This document shows, in pieces, positions 25,661 through 32,317 of a stretch of 40,874 nt of DNA. Positions within the stretch are counted from its first letter, which is position 1; the number at the start of each line of letters is the position of its first letter. Source of the DNA: Nevskia sp. (GTDB lineage Bacteria > Pseudomonadota > Gammaproteobacteria > Nevskiales > Nevskiaceae); NCBI GenBank assembly GCA_016779605.1, contig JADHNH010000022.1, forward strand, positions 1 to 40,874. The letters are read 5' to 3'. The position numbers were made by a program, and so were the translations under genes. The notes beneath the pieces were generated by a model that saw only the letters and a program-made list of their open reading frames with translations, was not told the origin of the DNA and searched no databases.

Positions 25661-26038
25661 ATGCCGGCGGCGCGGCTGCTGCTGGCCCTGGGCGGAGCCT
25701 CGGGCTTCCTGGCGGTGGCGTTCGGCGCGTTCGGCGCGCACGTGCTGCGCGCACGCCTGGGCGCCGACGCCCTGGCGATCTACCGTACCGCCGTCGAGTA
25801 CCACTTCTACCATGCGCTGGCGCTGCTCGGCGTCGGCCTGTGGGCGCTGCTGCGGCCGGCGCCGGCGCTCAGCGTGGCCGGCTCCTGCTTCGCCGCGGGC
25901 ACCCTGCTGTTCAGCGGCAGCCTTTATGCGCTGGCCTTGAGCGGCGAGCGCTGGCTGGGGGCGGTGACGCCGCTGGGCGGCTTGCTGTTCCTGGCGGGCT
26001 GGGCGAGCGTCGTGCTGGCGGCGCTGCGCAGCGCCTGA
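25661..26038 (+). CDS. DUF423 small membrane protein
   Basis: 125 residues with four predicted helices. The N-terminal GGASGFLAVAFGAFGAHVLR matches the DUF423 signature, as does RTAVEYHFYHALALLGVG, with conserved His residues. The function of the family is unknown. ATG 25661 lies two bases beyond the cysC stop, so the two genes are co-transcribed; the overlapping TTG at 25655 is less likely as a start. It is convergent with the receiver-domain gene, with a 24-base gap. Confidence 0.88.
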   Translation: MPAARLLLALGGASGFLAVAFGAFGAHVLRARLGADALAIYRTAVEYHFYHALALLGVGLWALLRPAPALSVAGSCFAAGTLLFSGSLYALALSGERWLGAVTPLGGLLFLAGWASVVLAALRSA

Positions 26039-26062
26039 ACGCAGGATGCTTTCGGCGCGCAC

Positions 26063-27211
26063 TCAGGGCGAGCGGAGTCCGCGCACCAGCGCGTCGGCGA
26101 GCTGCTCGGCCAGGCGGGCGCCGGCGGCAGTGGTTTCCTCCGTCAGCGACGCCCGCAGGCCGGCGCCGATCTCCTCGATGCGCCGATATTGATCCTGCAT
26201 CAGCTCCTCGATGCGGCGCTGCTGCCTGCGCAGCGCTTCCTCGACCTCGTCGCGCAGTGCCTGCAGCCGCCGCTCGACATCCTGTGCCAGCTGCGCCAGG
26301 CCTTGTTCGGCGGCCGCAGCGGCCGCGACGGAGCGGGCGGCGGGTTCCTCGGCAGCCGCTGCGGCCGGCGACTGCGCGCGTGCCAGTTGCGCGTGCATCG
26401 ATTCCATCTGCAGCTGCAGCGCCTGCGCAACTTCGCGCAGGCGGCCGTCGAACTCCAGCCGCAGCGCTTCCAGCGCTTCGGCCGCCGGCGCTTGCGCGGG
26501 CGCGGGGATTTCGAAGGCGGTGCCGTCGCCGGACATTGCGTATCCAGGTTCATCCATCGCCGCGGCCGCGGGTGTCGCATCCGCTGCAGGTGCCGCCGCA
26601 AGGTGCGGCGGCGGTGCCGCGGACGCGTCGATCGGCGCGGCGGCGAAGCTGACCATGTCCAGAGTTTCGCCCAGAGTCTCGTCCTGCGGTTCGTTCAGCG
26701 GTTCGTCCAGAGCTTGGTCCGGGGGCTCGCCGGCGGCGTCCGCGGCCGCCGCTTCGAGCGGGGCGCGGGCCGCATCCTCGGCGTGCAGGAAGGCCGCCTC
26801 GGCGGCTTGCGCCTCGGCCTGGCGGGCCTGCGCCTGCTCGCGCATCCGGTCCACGCGCTCGAGCACGGCGCGCAGCTGCTCGGTCGCCGGCGGCTTGGGC
26901 AGCACGTCGACCGCGCCGCTGGCCCGCGCCTCGCGCAGAAAGTCCTCGCCCTCGTTGGACGAGCACAGCACGACCGGCAGCCAGGCGGTGCGGGCGTCCT
27001 GCTTGATGGCTTTCAGCGCCATCAGCCCGTCGGTGCCCGGCATGACGTGATCCAGGAACACCACCTCGGGCGCGTTTGCGGACAGGTAGCCCAGGGCATC
27101 CTCCGCGTTATCGGCAGTTTCCACCGCGTAGCCGAGGTTCTCGAGGAACCGGCGCATGGCAAAGCGCGCGGACCTGGAATCGTCCACCACCAGAATGGTT
27201 TTTGCAGTCAT
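26063..27211 (-). CDS. Receiver-domain protein with Ala-rich linker and C-terminal coiled coil
   Basis: 382 residues. Residues 1-125 are a CheY-like receiver: acidic pair in LVVDDSRSARFAMR, phospho-acceptor Asp54 in VVFLDHVMPGTDG, Ser84/85 in VVLCSSNEG and Lys106 in VDVLPKPP. Residues ~125-230 are low-complexity Ala/Glu-rich, including acidic near-repeats DEPLNEPQDETLGETLD. Residues ~240-382 form a long coiled coil (LRDEVEEALRRQQRRIEELM). No DNA-binding or enzymatic output domain is present. A phosphorylation-controlled scaffold or localisation protein is plausible. No cognate kinase is adjacent. Confidence 0.8.
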   Translation of the reverse strand: MTAKTILVVDDSRSARFAMRRFLENLGYAVETADNAEDALGYLSANAPEVVFLDHVMPGTDGLMALKAIKQDARTAWLPVVLCSSNEGEDFLREARASGAVDVLPKPPATEQLRAVLERVDRMREQAQARQAEAQAAEAAFLHAEDAARAPLEAAAADAAGEPPDQALDEPLNEPQDETLGETLDMVSFAAAPIDASAAPPPHLAAAPAADATPAAAAMDEPGYAMSGDGTAFEIPAPAQAPAAEALEALRLEFDGRLREVAQALQLQMESMHAQLARAQSPAAAAAEEPAARSVAAAAAAEQGLAQLAQDVERRLQALRDEVEEALRRQQRRIEELMQDQYRRIEEIGAGLRASLTEETTAAGARLAEQLADALVRGLRSP

Positions 27212-27356
27212 TGCGTCCGCCTTCTGCGCCGCAATTGTCCCGGCCGCGGCCCTGTCTGCACTCTAAGGCAGTCTGCGTGCCGCGCCGGTGACAGCCGCAC
27301 CAGCGGCACGCCGGCGCGGACCGCTGGCGCCGATCACCGGTTCGCGGCTGCGGTGC

Positions 27357-28382
27357 TCAGACCAGGCCCTTGGCGGAAAGCTCGTCCTTGAAGTAGGCGT
27401 AGAAGATCGGCGCGGCGACCACGCCGGAAAGGCCGAAGGCCGCTTCCATCAGCACCATCGCCACCAGCAGCTCCCAGGCGCGGGCGCGGACATGCGCGCC
27501 GATGATGCGCGCATTGAGAAAGTATTCGAACTTGTGCACCGCCACCAGGAATCCCAGCGAGGCCACCGCCGCGCCGAACGAGCTGCTCAGGCTGACGACG
27601 ACGATGACGCTGTTGGATACGAGGTTGCCGACGATGGGGATCAGGCCGGCGATGAAGGTCAGCGCCACCATGGTCTTGGTCAGCGGCAGGTGCACGCCGC
27701 ACGCCGGCAGCACCGCCAGCAGGTAGATGCCGGTGAAGCCGGCGTTGATGGCGGCGATCCAGGTCTGCGCGAACACCACGCGGCGGAACGATTCGGACAG
27801 GCGCGCGGCACGGTCGGCCACCGCCCGGCCCAGGATGCCGCGCGGCGCCTGCGCCGTGCTTTCGCCCAGCGCCAGCAGCGAACCGATGACCATGCCGATC
27901 AGCACATGCGCGAATGCGCGGCCCGCCAGCAGGCTGGCGCCGCCCAGCGCGCCGGAGTGCCCGCGCAGCCAGGCGGCGAGGCGCTGGCGCAGGTCGTCGG
28001 CGTCCGCCGGCAGGTAGTCGACGATCGACTGCGGCAGGCGCTGGCGCGAGTTGTCGATGATCTCGGCAAGCTTTTGCAGCAGCGCCGGCAGGCTGTCGCT
28101 GCCATGGCGCAGGACGCTGCCGATGCCGACGATCGCCATCGTCAGCAGCACCACCACCAGCGTGGTGAGCAGCGCCACCGCCACCGGCTTGGCGTTGCGC
28201 CGGCCGATCGAGCTCAGCTTGAGCAGCCCGGCCAGCAGGTGCACGAGTTCGTAAACCAGCAGGCCGGCGAGCAGCGCCGACAACAGCCTGAGCTGGAGGA
28301 TCAGCGCAAGCGCCGCCGCGGCCGCGGCCCATTGCACCAGGTCCAGCCGCGTGACCTGGATGGCGGAGTTTTCGGTTTGCAT
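27357..28382 (-). CDS. AI-2E-family permease (PerM-like)
   Basis: 341 residues with about seven or eight hydrophobic segments and the soluble loop typical of the family. IAGLIPIVGNLVSNSVIVVV is the conserved AI-2E/PerM motif, preceded by TWIAAINAGFTGIYLL and followed by GFLVAVHKFEYFLNARIIG. Members transport diverse ions or small molecules, a few linked to autoinducer-2 export; the substrate cannot be inferred. ATG 28382 (MQTENSAIQV) is chosen because it immediately precedes the first membrane region. It is followed downstream on the same strand by the receiver-domain gene after 145 bases, which hold no obvious feature. Confidence 0.85.
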   Translation of the reverse strand: MQTENSAIQVTRLDLVQWAAAAAALALILQLRLLSALLAGLLVYELVHLLAGLLKLSSIGRRNAKPVAVALLTTLVVVLLTMAIVGIGSVLRHGSDSLPALLQKLAEIIDNSRQRLPQSIVDYLPADADDLRQRLAAWLRGHSGALGGASLLAGRAFAHVLIGMVIGSLLALGESTAQAPRGILGRAVADRAARLSESFRRVVFAQTWIAAINAGFTGIYLLAVLPACGVHLPLTKTMVALTFIAGLIPIVGNLVSNSVIVVVSLSSSFGAAVASLGFLVAVHKFEYFLNARIIGAHVRARAWELLVAMVLMEAAFGLSGVVAAPIFYAYFKDELSAKGLV

Positions 28383-28542
28383 GGGGCCGCATGATACCGG
28401 TGCTGCGGAGCCGGCGCGGCCGACCGTCATGCGCGGACTACGACGTTCGGCCGTCGCTGCAGGACGCTTGGCGCAGCAGGCCAGTCATTGCGGCCTGAAC
28501 GGCGGCGGGGTAAGGCAGGAGTGTGTCACTGCGCCGGGCGGA

Positions 28543-28575
28543 TAAAAAAGGCTCGGCGTTGACGGCGCCGAGCCT
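28543..28575 (-). terminator. Rho-independent terminator of the histone-like mini-gene
   Basis: On the minus strand, AGGCTCGGCG and CGCCGAGCCT form a perfect ten-base-pair stem around a seven-base loop, followed by a run of six T residues. It lies 25 bases downstream of the TAG of the 29-residue K/A-rich gene, so that gene is an independent transcription unit. Confidence 0.85.
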
Positions 28576-28599
28576 AACACTAGGTGCAGCGCCGAGAGA

Positions 28600-28689
28600 C
28601 TACTTCTTTTTCTTGGCGGCAGCCTTCTTAGCCGGAGCCTTTTTCTTGGCAACGGCTTTCTTTTTCACAGCCTTCTTCGCAGCGGGCAT
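28600..28689 (-). CDS. 29-residue lysine/alanine-rich histone-H1-tail-like peptide
   Basis: A 29-codon gene, too short for usual gene finding. The peptide begins MPAAKKAVKKKAVAKKKAPA and ends KKAAAKKKK, that is about half lysine with Ala/Pro/Val spacers and no acidic or aromatic residue. This is the composition of histone H1 C-terminal tails and of bacterial H1-like DNA-binding proteins. A strong GGGAGG ribosome-binding site sits five to six bases before the ATG and a perfect intrinsic terminator follows, so it is a real and probably well-expressed gene. Role inferred: nucleic-acid binding or nucleoid compaction. Upstream on its strand are a TTGACA element and an overlapping inverted repeat. 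Confidence 0.85.
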   Translation of the reverse strand: MPAAKKAVKKKAVAKKKAPAKKAAAKKKK

Positions 28690-29170
28690 GAGAACCTCCC
28701 AACTTACAAAATTATGGCCGGTGCCGTCGGCGCCCACCGCTGACGGTCGCACGGCCACGACCCATAGTGGCAAAGCTTGAATAAAAACACAAGATGTAGT
28801 GAACAGAAAATGTCAAGTCTTGACGGCTCGCAGATCTTTCGTCCTGCAGTTTGTTTGCCCGCGCGCTCGGCGTCGTCGTCGTGCAATCAAGCAGATACGC
28901 CTGCTGCCACAGGGGATTTCGGGGTATTCGATGCGCAGCGCATGCCAGCGCGCCACCTCCGGCAATGCAGCGCGCCGATGCATGCCGCAACCGCAACTTT
29001 TTGCGCGCGTGATGCCGCCGATGCGGCATGTACGCGCGAGCAAGAAGTGTTTTGCGCAAAATTTTCTCTGCGATGCGATGCGCCGCGATAGCCGCAATAC
29101 GCGATGCCGCATTCACGCCGGCGCGCGACGGCGGCATCATGGCGCGCAGGTCCACATGGAGGGTTTTCGC
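28690..29170. other. 480-bp gene-free stretch with strong stem-loops
   Basis: The region between the minus-strand mini-gene and the OsmC gene contains no convincing coding sequence; open frames here lack ribosome-binding sites and family similarity. It is more AT-rich at 28750-28830. Notable structures are a composite hairpin at 29005-29037 (outer arms GCGCGT/ACGCGC, inner arms ATGCCGC/GCGGCAT around CGAT) and the palindrome TTTTGCGCAAAA at 29050-29061. It holds the divergent promoters and could encode an unannotated small RNA. Confidence 0.6.
28811..28824 (-). promoter_or_regulatory. -35-like TTGACA with overlapping inverted repeat, upstream of the mini-gene
   Basis: On the minus strand a consensus TTGACA occupies 28816-28811, in a locally AT-rich stretch about 122 bases upstream of the mini-gene. 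It overlaps an inverted repeat, GTCAAG and CTTGAC around one base (28812-28824). No good -10 hexamer is found at the normal 17-base spacing, so promoter assignment is tentative; the repeat could be an operator. Confidence 0.35.
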
Positions 29171-29647
29171 ATGAGCGCAGGCACCCACGACTACACCGCG
29201 ACCGTCGCCTGGCGGCGCGCGCCGGCGGAGAAGTTCACCGACAACCGTTATTCGCGCGGCCATCGCTGGCGCTTCGACGGCGGCATCGAAGTGGCCGCCT
29301 CCAGCTCGCCCGGCGTGGTGCCCTTGCCGCTGTCGGTGGAAGCGGCCGTGGACCCCGAAGAGGCGTTCGTGGCCTCGCTGTCGTCGTGCCACATGCTGTT
29401 CTTCCTGTCGTACGCCGCCAAGCGCGGGTTTGTCGTCGAACGCTACGAAGACCGCGCGGTGGGCACCATGGGCAAGAACGGCGCGGGGCGCATGGCCATG
29501 CTCAAGGTGCGGCTGCGGCCGGCCATCGAATTTTCCGGCGACAAGCGGCCGACCGCCGAAGAGCTCGAAGCGCTGCACCACCGCGCGCACGAGGACTGCT
29601 TCATCGCCAACTCGGTGACCGCCGAGGTGACGGTGGAAGCCGCCTGA
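29171..29647 (+). CDS. OsmC-family protein
   Basis: 158 residues, normal for OsmC/Ohr-like proteins. Visible family features are VAWRRAPAEKFTDNRYSRGH, AVDPEEAFVASLSSCHMLFF (the conserved C-terminal-domain helix with the reactive Cys) and HHRAHEDCFIANSVTAEV with the second Cys. Members reduce organic hydroperoxides through the cysteine pair; subgroups have other roles. ATG 29171 is supported by GGAGG eight bases upstream. It is the first gene rightward from the gene-free region, followed by a glutathione S-transferase, which also fits detoxification of oxidised molecules, though the 104-base gap suggests a separate promoter for the GST. Confidence 0.88.
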   Translation: MSAGTHDYTATVAWRRAPAEKFTDNRYSRGHRWRFDGGIEVAASSSPGVVPLPLSVEAAVDPEEAFVASLSSCHMLFFLSYAAKRGFVVERYEDRAVGTMGKNGAGRMAMLKVRLRPAIEFSGDKRPTAEELEALHHRAHEDCFIANSVTAEVTVEAA

Positions 29648-29699
29648 GTCCCCGCGGACATAACCGTTGGGTCGCTTCCGAACATCCCGATCGCATCTG

Positions 29700-29705
29700 A
29701 TACTA
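29700..29705 (+). promoter_or_regulatory. -10-like element before the GST gene
   Basis: TACTAT lies about 46 bases upstream of the GST ATG and just before a TGTGCGCACA palindrome. The -35 is not clear. The call rests on the AT-rich hexamer alone. Confidence 0.3.
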
Positions 29706-29751
29706 TTGTGCGCACACATTCCCCGCACACCATCACCCGAGGAGATATCCG

Positions 29752-30360
29752 ATGAAGCTCTATTACTCGCCCGGCGCCTGTTCGCTGTCGCCGCATATCG
29801 TGCTGCGCGAAGCCGGCCTGGATTTCCAGATCGAAAAGGTCGACCTCGGCACCAAGAAGACCGCAAGCGGCGAGGATTTCACCAAGGTCAATCCCAAGGG
29901 CTACGTGCCCACGCTGCAGCTCGACGACGGCGAGGTCCTGACCGAGGGGCCGGCGATCGTGCAGTACCTGGCGGACCTGCGCCCGGAGAAGAAGCTGGCG
30001 CCGGCCGCCGGCACGCGCGAGCGCTACCGCCTGCAGGAGTGGCTCAACTTCATTTCCACCGAGCTGCACAAGGGCTTCAGCCCGCTGTTCCGCTCGAGCA
30101 TCCCGCAACCGGTGAAGGACGAGTTCGCCGCCAACATCGGCAAGCGTTTCGATTACCTGTCGACCGTGCTGGCCGGCAAGTCCTACCTGATGGGCGACAG
30201 CTTCACGGTGGCCGACGCCTACCTCTTCACCATCCTGTCGTGGACCGGCTACGTGAAGATCGACCTGTCGAAGTGGCCGGTGCTGAAGGAGTACTCGGCA
30301 CGCGTGGCGGCGCGGCCCGCGGTGCAGGAAACGATGAAGGCCGAGCGGTTGATCAAGTAG
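29752..30360 (+). CDS. gstA: Glutathione S-transferase (beta class, GstA-like)
   Basis: 202 residues, the usual GST length. The thioredoxin-like N-domain starts MKLYYSPGACSLSPHIVLRE, with Cys10 as in bacterial beta-class enzymes, and contains VNPKGYVPTLQLDDGEVLTE, where the cis-Pro and the E-x-A/P-I-x-x-Y-L loop (EGPAIVQYLA) bind glutathione. The helical C-domain includes DSFTVADAYLF, the N-capping box motif. It conjugates or reduces substrates with glutathione, in the cytoplasm. GAGGAGATATCC just upstream supplies the ribosome-binding site. The gene follows OsmC and precedes the cold-shock gene. Confidence 0.93.
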   Translation: MKLYYSPGACSLSPHIVLREAGLDFQIEKVDLGTKKTASGEDFTKVNPKGYVPTLQLDDGEVLTEGPAIVQYLADLRPEKKLAPAAGTRERYRLQEWLNFISTELHKGFSPLFRSSIPQPVKDEFAANIGKRFDYLSTVLAGKSYLMGDSFTVADAYLFTILSWTGYVKIDLSKWPVLKEYSARVAARPAVQETMKAERLIK

Positions 30361-30445
30361 GCGGTCGCAATAAGCGGCTCCGGAGCCGGCAGCCTCCGTG
30401 CTGCCGGCCCCGATTTTGGAGGCGATCCACGTACTGACCGACCAG

Positions 30446-30474
30446 TCGACAGCGGCGCGCGAACGGGGTAAAGT
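30446..30474 (+). promoter_or_regulatory. Promoter candidate of the cold-shock gene
   Basis: TCGACA (one mismatch to TTGACA) and TAAAGT (four of six to TATAAT) are separated by exactly 17 bases. Transcription would start near 30481, giving a leader of about 149 bases, similar to the long leaders of cspA-type genes. Confidence 0.45.
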
Positions 30475-30580
30475 TGCAAGCGCAGTGGTTCAAGCAGTCC
30501 GTACCGCGGTCCTTTACCCGCTTTCCCGAGCGGCGCTGTGTAATGTCTCCCGGCACCCTTCCTTGATCGCTTGCAAACTT
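30466..30580 (+). promoter_or_regulatory. Complementary segments in the cold-shock gene leader region
   Basis: GGGTAAAG at 30466-30473 is complementary to CTTTACCC at 30512-30519. The overlapping AAGTTGCAAGCG at 30471-30482 is complementary, with one bulge, to CGCTTGCAAACTT at 30568-30580. The two pairings share bases and so exclude each other. They matter only if transcription starts before 30466, which conflicts with the promoter proposed at 30446-30474. A smaller hairpin, CCGCT/AGCGG, lies around 30518-30533. Confidence 0.35.
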
Positions 30581-30629
30581 GGGCACTAAACCGCCCATCC
30601 ATCCTGTTCAGTCATTAAAGGAATGTCGT

Positions 30630-30842
30630 ATGGCAGATACAGTAACTGGTACCGTGAAGTGGTTTAACGACGCGAAGGGTTATGGCTTCATCACCCCCGC
30701 GGACGGCGGCGAAGACCTCTTCGCCCACTTCAAGGAAATCCAGGGCACGGGTTTCAAAAGCCTGAAAGAAGGCCAGCGCGTGGAGTACAAGCCCCAGCGC
30801 GGTCCGAAGGGCATGCAGGCAACTCAGATTCGCCCGCTGTAA
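30630..30842 (+). CDS. Cold-shock domain protein (CspA family)
   Basis: 70 residues, the full cold-shock domain. [18 protein letters not shown] contains the first strands and the RNP1 motif KGYGFI; EDLFAHF is RNP2 (usually VFVHF), and [20 protein letters not shown] completes the barrel. Such proteins bind single-stranded RNA/DNA and melt mRNA structure. AAAGGAA lies about seven bases before the ATG. A long upstream leader with pairing segments and a strong downstream terminator mark an independent, probably highly regulated gene. Cold induction is an inference, since not all family members are cold-inducible. Confidence 0.95.
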   Translation: MADTVTGTVKWFNDAKGYGFITPADGGEDLFAHFKEIQGTGFKSLKEGQRVEYKPQRGPKGMQATQIRPL

Positions 30843-30867
30843 CCCAAGAAGCACCTTAATTTTGTAC

Positions 30868-30898
30868 AAAACCGCGGTTAACAGCCGCGGTTTTTTCT
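30868..30898 (+). terminator. Rho-independent terminator of the cold-shock gene
   Basis: AAAACCGCGG pairs perfectly with CCGCGGTTTT around a seven-base loop (TTAACAG), followed by more T residues. It lies 26 bases after the stop codon and can also work weakly in reverse because of the A-run on its left. Confidence 0.92.
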
Positions 30899-31087
30899 TT
30901 GCGGCCCGGGGCCGGCGCCATCCGGGGCTTGAATCGCCTCGGCGCCGCACCATCATGTCCGGTAGGGTCGGCGCCAGACGCGGCCCCGCACATCCTTAAG
31001 CCATTCTCCTTCGCCCAGTCGGCGTACGTGTCAGAATATGGCGTCCGCGGCACCGGCCGCTTGACGTTCCCAAAGGCCCATAACCGC

Positions 31088-32233
31088 ATGTCCGAAGTCG
31101 TAGAGAGGCAGCCCAAGCCTCCGTTCAACCTGCCCGCCGTCATCCTCTTCACCCTGTCGACGCTCGGCGCACTGAGCGTGCTGCCCTGGTACGCGTGGAC
31201 GCACGGCTTCGGCGCCGGCGCCTGGGCCTTCTTCGCGTTCTGCACCGCCGCCACCGGCCTTTCGATCACCGCCGGCTACCACCGCCTGTGGGCGCACCGC
31301 GCCTACTCGGCGCACTGGAGCCTGCGCCTGTTCTACATGCTGTTCGGCGCGATGGCGTTCCAGAACAGCGCCATGGTCTGGTGCTCCATGCACCGCGTGC
31401 ATCACAAGCACGTCGACGACGTCGACCTGGACCCCTACTCGATCCGGCGCGGCTTCTGGTTTGCCCACCTGGGCTGGATGCTGCGCAACTATCCCAGCGG
31501 CGAGATCGATTTCTCGAATTCGCCGGACCTCGAAAAGGACCGGCTGGTCGCCTTCCAGCACCGGCATTACCTGGCCATCGCGCTGGGCATGAACTTCGGC
31601 TTCCCGCTGCTGGTGGGCGCGGCCTGCGGCGACCCCTGGGGCTTCCTGCTGCTCGGCGGCCTGCTGCGCCTGGTGATCAACCACCATTGCACCTTCTTCA
31701 TCAACTCGATGGCGCATTACTGGGGCCGCCGGCCGTACACGGTGCAGAACACCGCGCGCGACAACGACATCCTGGCGCTGTTCACCTTCGGCGAGGGTTA
31801 CCACAACTTCCACCACCTGTTCCAGTGGGACTACCGCAACGGCATCCGCTGGTGGCAGTACGATCCGACCAAGTGGTGGATCGCCGGCTTTTCCGCGCTC
31901 GGGCTTGCGCACAGCCTGAAGCGCGTGCCCGAGTTCAAGATCCAGCGCGCCATGCTGCAGCGCCAGTTCGACCGCACCCAGGCGCGCCTGCAGCGTTGCG
32001 GCAGCCCGCGGCGCATGGCGGTGCTGCAGAAGCTGCTCGAACAGGAGCTGGAGGCCTTCGCAGCCACGGTCAACGAGTGGACCCACCTGCAGGGCGAGCG
32101 CTTCGACGCCGCGCGCAAGCAACTGGCGGACCAATGGGAAAACAGCGAAGCGCGCCGCCGGCTGCAGGTGCTGGAAGAGGCCTTGCGGCTGCAGCGCCAG
32201 CGCGTGCGGCTGCTGCGCCTGCAGACCGCCTGA
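31088..32233 (+). CDS. Fatty-acid desaturase (delta-9 acyl-CoA desaturase type)
   Basis: 381 residues. The three histidine boxes of membrane diiron desaturases are present: HRLWAH (65-70), HRVHH (102-106) and HNFHH (239-243), with hydrophobic helices at ~15-65, ~75-95 and ~160-200. The enzyme introduces a cis double bond into acyl chains, using oxygen and an electron donor. Residues ~275-381 are an unusually long, charged, helical and probably coiled-coil tail (RTQARLQRCGSPRRMAVLQK; RLQVLEEALRLQRQRVRLLR). ATG 31088 is used because upstream in-frame codons fall in the intergenic region. Temperature-linked membrane adaptation together with the neighbouring cold-shock gene is a reasonable inference. 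Confidence 0.9.
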   Translation: MSEVVERQPKPPFNLPAVILFTLSTLGALSVLPWYAWTHGFGAGAWAFFAFCTAATGLSITAGYHRLWAHRAYSAHWSLRLFYMLFGAMAFQNSAMVWCSMHRVHHKHVDDVDLDPYSIRRGFWFAHLGWMLRNYPSGEIDFSNSPDLEKDRLVAFQHRHYLAIALGMNFGFPLLVGAACGDPWGFLLLGGLLRLVINHHCTFFINSMAHYWGRRPYTVQNTARDNDILALFTFGEGYHNFHHLFQWDYRNGIRWWQYDPTKWWIAGFSALGLAHSLKRVPEFKIQRAMLQRQFDRTQARLQRCGSPRRMAVLQKLLEQELEAFAATVNEWTHLQGERFDAARKQLADQWENSEARRRLQVLEEALRLQRQRVRLLRLQTA

Positions 32234-32317
32234 TCCGTTGCGCCTGCCGCCCGCGCGCCGCGGCCGCGGCGGCCGGGCGCGGCGCAAGCGCCTGACGTGC
32301 GGCGGGCCGTGTCGTCC

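Noticed and set aside
28799..29170. N-terminal extension of the OsmC reading frame over the gene-free region
   Set aside because: The extension has no ribosome-binding site or family similarity, whereas GGAGG stands directly before ATG 29171.
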